A DNA stretch of 64,000 bases from Intestinibacter bartlettii (GCF_000154445.1 NZ_DS499569.1); one strand, 5' to 3'. Shown: positions 52,920-62,734, counted from the stretch's first letter. The notes: a model not told the origin generated them from the letters alone. Numbers and translations: made by a program.

Positions 52920-54272
52920 TTAATACCAATGTAATTTCCATTTTCCACTTAAATATCTCCATACAAAGAACACACTTCTAACAGCCCAGTCTATGGTCAT
53001 TGCTACCCATACACCAAATACACCTAGTCCCATGTATTTTCCAACTATATAACTAAATCCTATTCTGAAAATCCACATTGAAAATATACATACTAGCATA
53101 CAGAATTTGACGTCATTTGATGCTCTAAGCGTATTTGCTATCATAAATGATAACGGCCATATTAGCATTGCCATAATTCCATGATAAATAATTATCTCAC
53201 GAGTCATTTGAGCAGTTCCTTCAGATAAGTTATATATATCTAATATTAAATTTAAACCTAAAAATATAATTACATTTGTAATTATTATTCCAATATAACT
53301 TAGTTTCATCATTTTCTTAGTATAATATCTTGTTTGGTATTCATCATCTGCTCCGACACATTGTGATACTACAGCAAGATCTGCTTGACCTATAGCCATT
53401 CCAGGTACGATTTGGAATAATGCAAGGCAGTTACTAACAGCATTTGCAGCTATTGAAGCAGTTCCAAAGCTTGCAACTAAGTTTAAAACAACTATTTTCC
53501 CAAGTTGGAACATACTATTTTCAAGCCCATTTGGAATTCCTATATATAAAATTCTTTTTATCATACTTCCATCAAATTTGAAACACATTTTTTCTGATAT
53601 ATGAATTTGTAAATCTTGATTTTTGATAAGATAAAATGCTATTACTGCTGCTAAATATCTTGAGAATACTGTTGGAATTGCAGCACCTACAACTCCCATT
53701 TTTAATCCATATATTAAAATAGCATTTCCCACAAAGTTAACACTATTCATAAGAATTGAGATTTTCATAGTTACTTTTGAATTTCCCATTGCTCTAAATA
53801 GAGCTGCTGCCCCATTATAAATTGCTATTGCTGGAATTGATAAAAATACTATTAATAAATAAATATTTGCAAATCCCATAACATCAGCTTCCAATGTTCC
53901 AAATACCTTGTGTAGTATAAAGTACTTTAACAAATATCCTAAAACCATAACTCCGATTGAACTTACAAGTAAAAATAACATTAATTGATCTGATGCTTCA
54001 CATGATTTCTTTTCGTTTTTTTGACCTAAGAATTGGCCTGCAACAACAGCTCCCCCAGTACCTAACGCTGTAAAAACTTGTGTAACAAGTACCATAATTG
54101 TATCAACTAAAGATACTGCTGATACTGCTGATTCCCCGACGCTTGCGACCATAATTGAATCGACTAAGCCGACTACTATTAAAAGTAGCTGTTCTACTAT
54201 TAATGGTCCAATTAATTTTCTTAAATCTGAGTTTGAGAATAAATAATTGATTTTTTTCTGATTTACTTCCAC
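52920..54272 (-). CDS. MATE family efflux transporter
   Basis: The 450-residue protein has about twelve membrane helices and the MATE conserved segments (GLVDSIMVASVGESAVSAV near 36, GTGGAVVAGQFLGQ near 72, AAIPTVFSRYLA in the middle). MATE proteins export drugs, organic cations or metabolites using Na+ or H+ gradients. Start is a GTG at 54272; the SD is poor. A weak hairpin (GAGATATT / AATATCTC, 54309-54334) lies upstream. Substrate unknown. Confidence 0.88.
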   Translation of the reverse strand: MEVNQKKINYLFSNSDLRKLIGPLIVEQLLLIVVGLVDSIMVASVGESAVSAVSLVDTIMVLVTQVFTALGTGGAVVAGQFLGQKNEKKSCEASDQLMLFLLVSSIGVMVLGYLLKYFILHKVFGTLEADVMGFANIYLLIVFLSIPAIAIYNGAAALFRAMGNSKVTMKISILMNSVNFVGNAILIYGLKMGVVGAAIPTVFSRYLAAVIAFYLIKNQDLQIHISEKMCFKFDGSMIKRILYIGIPNGLENSMFQLGKIVVLNLVASFGTASIAANAVSNCLALFQIVPGMAIGQADLAVVSQCVGADDEYQTRYYTKKMMKLSYIGIIITNVIIFLGLNLILDIYNLSEGTAQMTREIIIYHGIMAMLIWPLSFMIANTLRASNDVKFCMLVCIFSMWIFRIGFSYIVGKYMGLGVFGVWVAMTIDWAVRSVFFVWRYLSGKWKLHWY

Positions 54273-54364
54273 CTAAACCACTTCTTTCATACAAATTTTA
54301 AAAATTTAGAGATATTGAAATTAGAATATCTCTATACATCAATTTCTATTTTTTAAATAAATAA

Positions 54365-54398
54365 GTAGCTAATAATGCATAATACATTAATAGCTACT
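54365..54398 (-). terminator. Probable terminator of metY
   Basis: GTAGCTATTAATG ... CATTATTAGCTAC stem; the following tract on the minus strand is only partly T-rich. Confidence 0.5.
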
Positions 54399-54448
54399 CA
54401 ATTATCAATTATTTATTATATACCTATTGGTATTTTTTTACAATAATT

Positions 54449-55735
54449 TTATATAGTTGCTTTCAATGCTTGGTCTATATCCCAAAGTAAATCGTTTATA
54501 TCTTCTATACCAACAGACATTCTTATCATATCTGGTCTAACTCCTGCTGACGCTTGTTCTTCTTCATTAAGTTGAGCATGTGTAGTACTTGCTGGATGTA
54601 TAACTAATGATTTTGCATCAGCTACATTTGCAAGATGAGAGAATATTTGAAGGCTTTCTATAAATTTCTTTCCAGCTTCAAGTCCTCCCTTTATACCAAA
54701 TGTAAATATTGAACCTGCTCCTTTTGGTAAGTATTTTTGCCCCAATTTATAATATTTATTTTCTTTAAGTCCTGGATAGTTAACCCATGCAACTTGTGGA
54801 TGGTTATTTAAAAATTCAGTTATAGCTTTTGTATTGCTTATATGTCTTTCTATTCTAAGTGACATAGTTTCAAGTCCTTGTAATAACATAAATGCATTAA
54901 ATGGACTTAAACAAGCTCCAGAATCTCTTAACCATTGAACTTTTAATTTAGTTGCATAAGCTGCAGCACCTACATCTTTCGCATAATTAAGTCCATTATA
55001 AGACATATCTGGTTCTGTCAAACAAGGGAATTTTCCACTTTCTAACCAGTCGAAGTTACCACTATCTACTACAACTCCACCTAAAGTAGTACCATGGCCT
55101 CCAATAAATTTAGTAGCTGAATGAACTACTATATCTACACCATGTTCAAATACTTTTATTAAGTAAGGAGTTCCAAAAGTATTATCTAGCATAAATGGTA
55201 TTTTATTTTCATGAGCTATATCAGCTATAGCTTCTATATCTATTAAGTTTATTCCTGGATTTCCTATAGTTTCAGCATAAACAAGTCTAGTATTTTCATT
55301 TATTGCTGCTCTAAAGCTTTCTGGATCATCAGGATCAACAAAATGAACTTTTATACCGAATTTAGGAAGCATATTTGAAAGTAAGTTATAAGTTCCTCCA
55401 TATAAAGTTGGTGCTGCTACTATTTCATCCCCTGCTTTCATTATATTAAGTATAGCTGCATTTATAGCACCCATTCCTGAAGAAAATGCTACTGCACCTA
55501 CTCCACCTTCTAATAATGCCATTCTATCTTCAAAAACTTGAACTGTTGGATTTGATATTCTTGAATATATATGCCCTTCTTCTTTTAATGCAAATAAATC
55601 TGCTCCATATTGAACACTATCAAAACAGTATGATGTTGTTTGATATATTGGAACAGCTCTAGAACCTGTTGCTGAATCTGGTTCTTGCCCCCCATGAATT
55701 TGTAATGTACTGAATCCTAATTTTCTATCTGTCAT
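54449..55735 (-). CDS. metY: O-acetylhomoserine sulfhydrylase (cystathionine gamma-synthase family)
   Basis: PLP enzyme that makes homocysteine from O-acetylhomoserine and sulfide. The 428-residue length and the N-terminus (STLQIHGGQEPD, ...VPIYQTTSY) fit MetY, longer than MetB/MetC at ~380. SRISNPT and EDRMALLEGG are present, YGGTYNL near 117, and the PLP Lys in VHSATKFIGGHGT near 208. A SAM-I riboswitch precedes it, confirming a methionine role. It is separated from rsmH by this leader. Confidence 0.93.
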   Translation of the reverse strand: MTDRKLGFSTLQIHGGQEPDSATGSRAVPIYQTTSYCFDSVQYGADLFALKEEGHIYSRISNPTVQVFEDRMALLEGGVGAVAFSSGMGAINAAILNIMKAGDEIVAAPTLYGGTYNLLSNMLPKFGIKVHFVDPDDPESFRAAINENTRLVYAETIGNPGINLIDIEAIADIAHENKIPFMLDNTFGTPYLIKVFEHGVDIVVHSATKFIGGHGTTLGGVVVDSGNFDWLESGKFPCLTEPDMSYNGLNYAKDVGAAAYATKLKVQWLRDSGACLSPFNAFMLLQGLETMSLRIERHISNTKAITEFLNNHPQVAWVNYPGLKENKYYKLGQKYLPKGAGSIFTFGIKGGLEAGKKFIESLQIFSHLANVADAKSLVIHPASTTHAQLNEEEQASAGVRPDMIRMSVGIEDINDLLWDIDQALKATI

Positions 55736-55843
55736 ATTATCCCTCCAAATTATTATTGTTAATACAAGCGTATCTAAACTAAATATTTTTTAAATCTTAA
55801 GCATATTTATATGTATTTGCCCCAAATACATAACTTAAAATTT

Positions 55844-55989
55844 AAAAAGGCTCTTTTACCTAAGATAAAAGAGCCTTTATTATCATTCTCTCTTATCTTT
55901 CTTATGAAAACATAAGTAGGATTTAGCACCTATCTAATTATAGGTTGCTGGACTTCACTGGGCCTATTCCCTCCATCTCTCTTGATAAG
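55844..55989 (-). promoter_or_regulatory. SAM-I riboswitch with terminator controlling metY
   Basis: The aptamer is at 55892-55989 (minus): P1 strands CTTATC / GATAAG, core GAGAGATGGAGGGAATAGGC, GTGAAGTCCAGCAACC and TAGGTGCTAAATCCT, as in the S-box family. The terminator hairpin AAAGGCTCTTTTA ... TAAAAGAGCCTTT is at 55844-55880. High SAM should stop metY transcription. Confidence 0.95.
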
Positions 55990-56018
55990 AATTTATTTAG
56001 TTAATATTGATAGTTATA

Positions 56019-56047
56019 ATTATATACCTAAAATTTGGTTAAAACAA
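56019..56047 (-). promoter_or_regulatory. Promoter of the metY leader
   Basis: Minus-strand TTGTTT, 17 bp, perfect TATAAT, just upstream of the SAM-I aptamer. Confidence 0.65.
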
Positions 56048-56077
56048 CAAAATTTTACATATATTTCATATTTATAA

Positions 56078-57013
56078 TTATTTCTTTTCTGCAACTCTAA
56101 GTTTTGCACTTCTTGAACGAGGATTTGCCTCAACTTCTTCTTTACTTGGAAGTATTGGTTTTCTAGTTATAACTTTAACTTCAGAAACTTTATCACACCT
56201 ACAAATTGGAAGTTCTGGTGGACAAACACAGCTAAGTGATAATTCTTTGAATTCATTTTTAACTATTCTATCTTCTAAAGAGTGGAATGTTATTATACAT
56301 ATTCTTCCGCCCTTATTCATCATAGAAACTGCGTCATCTATCATTTTATTTATAACCCCAAGTTCGTTGTTTACCTCTATACGTATAGCTTGGAATGTTC
56401 TTTTTGCTGGATGTGGTCCATCTATTCTAGCTTTTTTAGGTATAGCTTTTTTAATTATATCTACTAGCTCACCTGTTTTTTCTATTGGTTTTTCTTCACG
56501 AGTTTCAACTATAAATTTAGCTATTCTTTTAGCCCAATTGTCTTCTCCATAGTCTTTTATTATTTTTGCAAGTTGTTCTTCTGTATAAGTATTTACTACA
56601 TCATAAGCTGAAAATGGCTTTCTAATATCCATTCTCATATCTAATGGTGCATCATGCATATATGAGAAACCTCTATCAGCTTCGTCTAATTGGTGAGAAG
56701 AAACACCTAAGTCAGCTAATACACCATCTATTTTATACACACCTATTTTTTCTAATTCTTCTTTTATATTTGAGAAATTGCTATGAACAAATCTAACCCT
56801 GTCTGAGTATTCAGCAAGTCTCTCTTTTGCTGTAGCTATTGCATTTTTATCTTGATCAAAACCGATAAAAAGTCCGTCTTTTGAAAGTCTTTTTACGATT
56901 TCTTTTGAGTGTCCTGCACCACCCATAGTACAGTCTACATACACTCCATCTTCTTTTATATTTAAATTGTCTATACATTCATCTAAAAGTACAGATACGT
57001 GGTTAAATTCCAT
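56078..57013 (-). CDS. rsmH: 16S rRNA (cytosine-1402-N4)-methyltransferase RsmH (MraW)
   Basis: RsmH N4-methylates C1402 of 16S rRNA with SAM. The 311-residue protein carries VDCTMGGAGHSKEIVKRL near 27 (SAM binding), ADLGVSSHQLDEADRGFSY near 101, and the KRTFQAIRIEVNNEL block near 205. In most genomes mraZ precedes it and ftsL follows. Here lgt precedes it and metY follows. SD AAGGAAG precedes the ATG. Confidence 0.96.
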   Translation of the reverse strand: MEFNHVSVLLDECIDNLNIKEDGVYVDCTMGGAGHSKEIVKRLSKDGLFIGFDQDKNAIATAKERLAEYSDRVRFVHSNFSNIKEELEKIGVYKIDGVLADLGVSSHQLDEADRGFSYMHDAPLDMRMDIRKPFSAYDVVNTYTEEQLAKIIKDYGEDNWAKRIAKFIVETREEKPIEKTGELVDIIKKAIPKKARIDGPHPAKRTFQAIRIEVNNELGVINKMIDDAVSMMNKGGRICIITFHSLEDRIVKNEFKELSLSCVCPPELPICRCDKVSEVKVITRKPILPSKEEVEANPRSRSAKLRVAEKK

Positions 57014-57070
57014 TTAAAATTTACTTCCTTTCTGTAAAGTATATTTTGTCAATTTTAATAGATTTATATA

Positions 57071-57802
57071 TTATCTCTTATTTTTCTTAGATAATACGTA
57101 ATTTAATATAACACCTATAAGAATAAATCCTAAACTTATAACTTGTGCCATTCTAAGAGGCCCTAGCATAAGTGAGTCCGTTCTAAGTCCTTCTATAAAA
57201 AATCTTCCTATAGAATATAAAGTTATATAGTAAACTAAAATTTGACCTTCATATTTTTGTTTTTTTCTAAATAGCATCAAAAATATAAATACACCTAAAT
57301 CCCAAATAGATTCATATAAGAATGTTGGGTGTACTTTTACGCCATCGACCATTATCCCCCATGGTAAATCAGTTGGCCCTCCATGAGCTTCTTTATTTAA
57401 GTAATTTCCCCATCTTCCAATTGCTTGAGCTAGAGGTATACCTAATACTACACAGTCTGCCATTTTAAAGAAGTTTAATTTTTTTACTTTAGTGTATATA
57501 TAACCTGCTAATACACCACCAAGTAATCCTCCGTGAATTGCCATACCACCACCTCTGAAATTTAATATCTCAGAGATATTTCCTGAATAATAAGACCAAT
57601 TAAAAATTACATAGTAAAGTCTTGCCCCTATTAATCCACAAGGTATCGCTATTATAGCTAAATTTAGTATATCATCTTCTTTTATACCTAATCTTTTAGC
57701 CTCTCTTAAAGCAATAAAAACGCCTAAAACCATTCCAGTTGCCATTAATATACCATACCACATTATATCTATACCAAATAACGTAAATGCAACTCTATCC
57801 AT
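57071..57802 (-). CDS. lgt: Prolipoprotein diacylglyceryl transferase
   Basis: Integral membrane enzyme that attaches diacylglycerol to the lipobox cysteine of prolipoproteins, such as the one at 52395. The 243-residue protein has about seven helices and the signature GRWGNYLNKEAHGGPTDLPW near residue 130, plus GGGMAIHGGLLGG near 84. It begins 11 bp after the PHP phosphatase stop and precedes rsmH by 57 bp. SD AAGAGGTG precedes the ATG. Confidence 0.95.
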   Translation of the reverse strand: MDRVAFTLFGIDIMWYGILMATGMVLGVFIALREAKRLGIKEDDILNLAIIAIPCGLIGARLYYVIFNWSYYSGNISEILNFRGGGMAIHGGLLGGVLAGYIYTKVKKLNFFKMADCVVLGIPLAQAIGRWGNYLNKEAHGGPTDLPWGIMVDGVKVHPTFLYESIWDLGVFIFLMLFRKKQKYEGQILVYYITLYSIGRFFIEGLRTDSLMLGPLRMAQVISLGFILIGVILNYVLSKKNKR

Positions 57803-57813
57803 ATAAACACCTC

Positions 57814-58596
57814 TTATCTTCTAAATATTCTCTTTAAAAAACTTACCTTTTCCATAGATTTTTCAAATGGTTCTTCTATAATAATTTCTTTATTATCTAA
57901 GATACATTGAGCATTATTTATAAATAGATTATCTGCTATCTCTTTTGAGTATTTCTTTTCAATATATTGATATGCATCTTTCATCATAGGTCTTCTTCTT
58001 TGGGAACTATGAGCATCAGTTGCCACTAAGTGGACCATATTTCTTCCTATTAAAAGATTACAGAATCTTTGTATTTCTTTGCCTTGTTTTCCAATAAGAC
58101 TTGAACTATTTATTTGAATAATTGCACCTGTTTTTATGCAATCATAAATAATTTCTGGGTCATCATGAATTTTTATATATCTTTCTACATGAGCCAAAAC
58201 AGGAATAAATCCTTTTTGTTTTAATTCATATACAATATTGCATAAATTAAGTGGAAAATTAGTTGGTGGAAATTCAATTAATATGTATTTGCTTTTATTT
58301 AAACAATAAAAATCTAATTCTGAAATCTTTTCTATTAAATCATATGTAAAATAAATCTCATTTCCTAAATATATCTCAATATCTATATTATTTTCCTTTA
58401 ATTGTTTTTTAAACTCTTCACAAACTTTATTTAATTCTTCTCCCTTTAAATATTTAAATTCGGGATGATAATGCGGAGTTGCAATAATCTTATCTATTCC
58501 TTGTTCTTTTGCTATCATAGCCATATTTATGGATTCTTGCATACATTCAGACCCGTCATCTACATCCGGCAATATATGACAATGAACATCTATCAT
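57814..58596 (-). CDS. PHP-domain tyrosine-protein phosphatase (CpsB/YwqE-like)
   Basis: The 260-residue protein has the CpsB/CapC/YwqE form of the PHP domain: VHCHILPDVDDGS at the N-terminus, TPHYHPEF near 40, PVLAHVERY near 132 and VATDAHSSQRRRPMM near 192, giving the metal-binding His/Asp set. Family members dephosphorylate tyrosine kinases that control capsule length. No capsule or kinase genes are in view, so the target here is unclear. SD AAGGGGGA precedes the ATG. Confidence 0.9.
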   Translation of the reverse strand: MIDVHCHILPDVDDGSECMQESINMAMIAKEQGIDKIIATPHYHPEFKYLKGEELNKVCEEFKKQLKENNIDIEIYLGNEIYFTYDLIEKISELDFYCLNKSKYILIEFPPTNFPLNLCNIVYELKQKGFIPVLAHVERYIKIHDDPEIIYDCIKTGAIIQINSSSLIGKQGKEIQRFCNLLIGRNMVHLVATDAHSSQRRRPMMKDAYQYIEKKYSKEIADNLFINNAQCILDNKEIIIEEPFEKSMEKVSFLKRIFRR

Positions 58597-58681
58597 AAAA
58601 AATCCCCCTTTTTCTTAAGTAAGTTATTCGAATACAAATGTTATTATATCAGTTTATAAGTTAAAAATAAATATTTCATTT

Positions 58682-58727
58682 AAAAACAAAAGTTGTAAGA
58701 ACATCCATCTCACAACTTTTGTTTTTA
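58682..58727 (-). terminator. Terminator of the ymfF-ymfH operon
   Basis: AAAACAAAAGTTGTGAGA ... TTCTTACAACTTTTGTTTT stem followed by Ts on the minus strand. Confidence 0.83.
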
Positions 58728-58767
58728 ATATATTTTTCTTATATTTTAAGTAAGCAACATTTTATAT

Positions 58768-60069
58768 CTATTTATTAGATTCATCTAATGGTTCTACAAT
58801 AGATATTACACAATTGTCTTCTCTGAAGTGATCTTCTAATCTTTGTTGAACTTCTTCAAATGTAACTTCTTTTATTACTTCTACATAATCTAATAAGTTT
58901 ATATCTTTAAATTTGTAGAATATAAAGTTGTTAGCTATAAAAGTTAAAGAATCGAAGTATTTTATAAAGTTACCTATTGATGATTTTTTAACTCTTTCAA
59001 AAGTTTCTCTGTCTAACCCTTCTTTTTTATATTTATCTATATATTCAAATATTATCTTTTTAACTTCTTTAGGTTGTTTTGATTCTCCACCGATAGTTGT
59101 AAATGAATAATCTATTTGTGATGTAAATCCAGCACCAAAGCTTCTATTTATTAGACCCTTCATATATAAGTCTTCATATAATTCACTACCACGTCTAAAT
59201 AACATATCGTTTAATATATCTGTTATAACTTCATATCTAAGAAGTTCTTTGCCTTTTATATTAACTTTATCGTCTTTAAATCCTATATTAAATATAGGCA
59301 TTGAAATTGGAGCTTGTGTTATTATTTCTTTTTTATTTACAGTAGTTGGCTCTTCTGGATATATTCTAGTTATTTCATGATCCATCTTAGCCATGTCGTA
59401 TTTATTTGCTTTTTTTACATTCTCAAAGAATTCCTCAGCCTCTAAATCGCCTATTACGAACAATGCCATATTTCCTGGATTATAGAATGTATTGTAGCAT
59501 TTATAAAGTTCTTCTTTAGTTATTTTATAAACACTGTCTACAGTCCCAGCAATATCCACTCTAACTGGGTGATTTACATACATTGCTTTTATTGCGTTAA
59601 ATGATACATTCCAACCTGGATCATCATCATACATTTTTATTTCTTGTGCTATTATTCCTTTTTCTTTTTCAACATTTTCATCTGTAAAATGTGGTGTCTG
59701 TACATAGTCGAATAAATGATCTAGACAATCATAGAAATTCTCTGTTGTTGTGAATAAGTACGCTGTTGTTGTAAAGTTTGTAAATGCATTTGCATTTGCT
59801 CCCCATTTAGAGAATTTTTCAAAAGCATCGCTTTCATCTGGTTGTTCAAACATTTTATGTTCTAAGAAATGGGCAATACCTTCGTTAACTCTTATAGGTT
59901 CAGTTTCTCCAATAGGTATAAATTCTAAATCATTTGAACCGTAATTCGTAGCTAAAACAGCATATTTTTTCGTAAATCCACGTTTAGGCATAAAATATAC
60001 GTCTAATCCATTTTCTAATTTTTCATAATATAATTCTTCTTTTAATAATTCGTTGACTATCTTTTCCAT
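58768..60069 (-). CDS. M16-family protein YmfH, EF-P 5-aminopentanol modification factor
   Basis: The 433-residue M16B peptidase-like protein has the inverted zinc motif H-x2-E-H (AHFLEHKMFE, near residue 68). It pairs with the YmfF-type gene just upstream. In Bacillus YmfF and YmfH are needed for the 5-aminopentanol modification of EF-P, and clostridial homologues carry that annotation. The exact chemistry is not clear. SD GGGAGGGC lies ahead of the ATG. Confidence 0.9.
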   Translation of the reverse strand: MEKIVNELLKEELYYEKLENGLDVYFMPKRGFTKKYAVLATNYGSNDLEFIPIGETEPIRVNEGIAHFLEHKMFEQPDESDAFEKFSKWGANANAFTNFTTTAYLFTTTENFYDCLDHLFDYVQTPHFTDENVEKEKGIIAQEIKMYDDDPGWNVSFNAIKAMYVNHPVRVDIAGTVDSVYKITKEELYKCYNTFYNPGNMALFVIGDLEAEEFFENVKKANKYDMAKMDHEITRIYPEEPTTVNKKEIITQAPISMPIFNIGFKDDKVNIKGKELLRYEVITDILNDMLFRRGSELYEDLYMKGLINRSFGAGFTSQIDYSFTTIGGESKQPKEVKKIIFEYIDKYKKEGLDRETFERVKKSSIGNFIKYFDSLTFIANNFIFYKFKDINLLDYVEVIKEVTFEEVQQRLEDHFREDNCVISIVEPLDESNK

Positions 60070-60079
60070 TATGCCCTCC

Positions 60080-61342
60080 CTACTTACTTAAGAAGTATAT
60101 AGTATCTAGCTCGATATTTTTTACAGCTTCTACTATATCTTCCTTTGTAGATTTATTTATCATATTTTTTATTTGGTCTAAATCACTTTTATTTTTTGAT
60201 ATCGATTGTGAGAAATAAAAATCTGATATTCTTCCTATTTCGTCATTTAGAGAATTTAAAGAATTTATAAATGCTATCTTAGCATTTGAAATTTCGCTTT
60301 CTGTTATATCTCCGTCTTTTAATTTTTGAACTTGTTCTTTTACTAAATTAACAGTTTTTTCATAGTTTTGAGCTTCTATTCCTGAACAAACCATCATTGT
60401 AGATTTACTTTTTTGTATTGTAGAGTAAATAGTGTAGCAAAGACTTTCTTTTTCTCTTACATTTATAAATAATTTACTGTCAGCTCCTCCACCTAGTATT
60501 CTAGATCCTAAAAGAAGACTGTAGTATTTTTCTTCGTCTAAATAATCTACATTACATCTATATCCCATAACAAGTTTACCTTGTGCTATATCCATAGTTT
60601 CTTTTACTTCTTTTACTTTATCTACTTCTTTATAGTATTCTTCTTTTGGTATATCTATTATGTTTCCTCTATCAAATTGGAATTTTTCTTTTATTAATTC
60701 AACAACTTCAGTTTCTTCAAATTCACCTTCTATCATTATTTCTATTGGTGAAGTTTTTAAAACTTCTTTATAATGTTCATATAAACCTACTCTGTCTATA
60801 GTATCTAAATCTTCTATATATCCTTTTCCATTTATAGAGTATGGTTCACCTTCAAACATAATTTCATTAGTTCTTTTCATAGCATAATTGCCTTTATCGT
60901 TAATTATGCTCATTATAGAATCTTTAAGTATTTCTTTTTCGATATTTAGATATTCTTCATTAAATCCTCCGTCTATTACTAAAGGATTGTTTATTATTTC
61001 ATTTAAAAACTCTATACATTGACCTAGTATTTTTTCATCTAAATATTTTTCATTTACAGATAATATACTAAATCCTAAAACTTGGCTTTCTCCTCGTTTT
61101 GATGCTCCTGCATGTAGATATGAGCCGTATAGTTCTTCTTCTCTATCTGTTAATTGACCAAGTGTTTTATATTTATTACAACCACTTTTTAAAATGCCTG
61201 GAAGTAGAGCATTTTTTGTAACTTCATTTCTATCTAATTTTCTTTGTATATATACACTTATTAAATTTGTCTTAAATTTACTTTCTGGAATTAATGTAAG
61301 CTTTACATTTTTTCCAATTTCTAATGTCTTTAAATTTTTCAT
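60080..61342 (-). CDS. M16-family protein YmfF, partner of YmfH
   Basis: The 420-residue protein has the M16 fold pattern (GILKSGCNKYKTLGQL at the N-terminus, then ILGGGADSKLFINVREKESLCY near 280, the substrate-binding R/Y region) but lacks the HxxEH zinc motif, so it is a non-catalytic partner. It is separated by 10 bp from ymfH, with which it likely forms a heterodimer as in other M16 pairs. Position and paralogue support the call. Confidence 0.88.
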   Translation of the reverse strand: MKNLKTLEIGKNVKLTLIPESKFKTNLISVYIQRKLDRNEVTKNALLPGILKSGCNKYKTLGQLTDREEELYGSYLHAGASKRGESQVLGFSILSVNEKYLDEKILGQCIEFLNEIINNPLVIDGGFNEEYLNIEKEILKDSIMSIINDKGNYAMKRTNEIMFEGEPYSINGKGYIEDLDTIDRVGLYEHYKEVLKTSPIEIMIEGEFEETEVVELIKEKFQFDRGNIIDIPKEEYYKEVDKVKEVKETMDIAQGKLVMGYRCNVDYLDEEKYYSLLLGSRILGGGADSKLFINVREKESLCYTIYSTIQKSKSTMMVCSGIEAQNYEKTVNLVKEQVQKLKDGDITESEISNAKIAFINSLNSLNDEIGRISDFYFSQSISKNKSDLDQIKNMINKSTKEDIVEAVKNIELDTIYFLSK

Positions 61343-61474
61343 TTACTAGCTCCTTTTCCCTAATTTTAACTATCTTATATAATAATACCTTATCTTCATG
61401 ATATTTGCTATTTTATTTAATTATTCTTTTATATTATAACTTTATTTTTACTATTATATACAAAAGTCAAATTG

Positions 61475-61504
61475 TTTACATATATCGTGTTTATGATGTA
61501 TAAT
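61475..61504 (+). promoter_or_regulatory. Candidate ychF promoter
   Basis: Plus-strand TTTACA, 18 bp, perfect TATAAT, about 70 bp before the ychF start. Confidence 0.55.
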
Positions 61505-61571
61505 ACAATATGTATGTTTGAAATTATTGAGAAAAATAATTAAATTTTATATAAAAGAGAGGAAGATCATA

Positions 61572-62669
61572 ATGAAATTAGGAATCGTAGGTTTACCAAA
61601 TGTAGGTAAAAGTACATTATTTAATGCTATAACTCAAGCTGGAGCAGAATCAGCAAACTACCCATTCTGTACAATAGAGCCAAATGTTGGTGTTGTTGCA
61701 GTTCCAGATGAAAGATTAAATGTATTAAAAGAATTAAACAATGCTAAAAAAATAGTTCCAACTGCTATAGAATTCTGTGATATCGCAGGACTTGTTAGAG
61801 GAGCTTCAAAAGGTGAAGGTTTAGGAAATAAATTCTTATCTCACATAAGAGAAGTTGACGCTATAGTTCACGTTGTTAGATGTTTCGAAGATTCAAACGT
61901 TGTTCACGTTGACGGTTCAGTTGATCCAATAAGAGATATCGATACTATAAACTTAGAGTTAATATTATCTGATATAGAAATATTAGACAGAAGAATAGTT
62001 AAAACTACTAAAGCTTTAAAATCTGATAAATCACTTGCTGGTGAATTAGAAATGTTGAATGCTATAGCTGCTACTTTAGCAGAAAGTAAATCAGTAAGAA
62101 CTATGGACTTTACTGAAGAAGAACAAGAATTTGTAAACAGCTTAAACTTATTAACTTCAAAACCTGTTATATATGCAGCTAACGTTTCAGAAGATGATTT
62201 AGCTGATGAAGGTGCTAACAATGAATACGTTGCTAGAGTTAGAGAATTTGCTGCTTCTGAAAATGCTGAAGTTGTAGTTGTTTGTGCTCAAATAGAAGCA
62301 GAAATATCTGAACTTGAATCTGATGAAGAGAAAAAAGAATTCTTAGAAACTCTTGGACTTGAACAATCAGGTCTTGATAAATTAATCCAATCATCTTACT
62401 CATTATTAGGACTTATGTCATTCTTAACTGCTGGTGAGCAAGAAGTTAGAGCTTGGACTATAAAAGTTGGAACAAAAGCTCCACAAGCTGCTGGTAAAAT
62501 CCACAGTGATATAGAAAGAGGATTCATCAGAGCTGAAATAGTAAATTACGATGATTTAGTTGAATGTGGAAGTGTTGCAAACGCTAGAGAAAAAGGTCTT
62601 GTAAGACTTGAAGGTAAAGACTACGTAATGCAAAACGGAGATGTTGTTAACTTCAGATTCAACGTATAA
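61572..62669 (+). CDS. ychF: Redox-regulated ATPase YchF
   Basis: YchF/OLA1 is an Obg-family P-loop protein that prefers ATP and binds ribosomes. The start at 61572 (MKLGIVGLPNVGKST) is chosen for SD AGAGGAAG; an upstream open frame is not needed. The 365-residue protein has Walker A GLPNVGKST (7-15), the G3-like DIAGLVRGASKGEGLGN and NVSE (the altered G4, normally NKxD) near residue 200, plus a TGS domain at the C-terminus. It is one of the few plus-strand genes. Its terminator is at 62693-62734. Confidence 0.95.
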   Translation: MKLGIVGLPNVGKSTLFNAITQAGAESANYPFCTIEPNVGVVAVPDERLNVLKELNNAKKIVPTAIEFCDIAGLVRGASKGEGLGNKFLSHIREVDAIVHVVRCFEDSNVVHVDGSVDPIRDIDTINLELILSDIEILDRRIVKTTKALKSDKSLAGELEMLNAIAATLAESKSVRTMDFTEEEQEFVNSLNLLTSKPVIYAANVSEDDLADEGANNEYVARVREFAASENAEVVVVCAQIEAEISELESDEEKKEFLETLGLEQSGLDKLIQSSYSLLGLMSFLTAGEQEVRAWTIKVGTKAPQAAGKIHSDIERGFIRAEIVNYDDLVECGSVANAREKGLVRLEGKDYVMQNGDVVNFRFNV

Positions 62670-62692
62670 GATAGATATATTGATTTAAAAGT

Positions 62693-62734
62693 AAAAAAGA
62701 TGATATAGCTAAATTAGTTATATCGTCTTTTTTT
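62693..62734. terminator. Bidirectional terminator of ychF and the GNAT gene
   Basis: AAAAGATGATATAGCTAA ... TTAGTTATATCGTCTTTT stem with A and T tracts on both sides. Confidence 0.85.
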
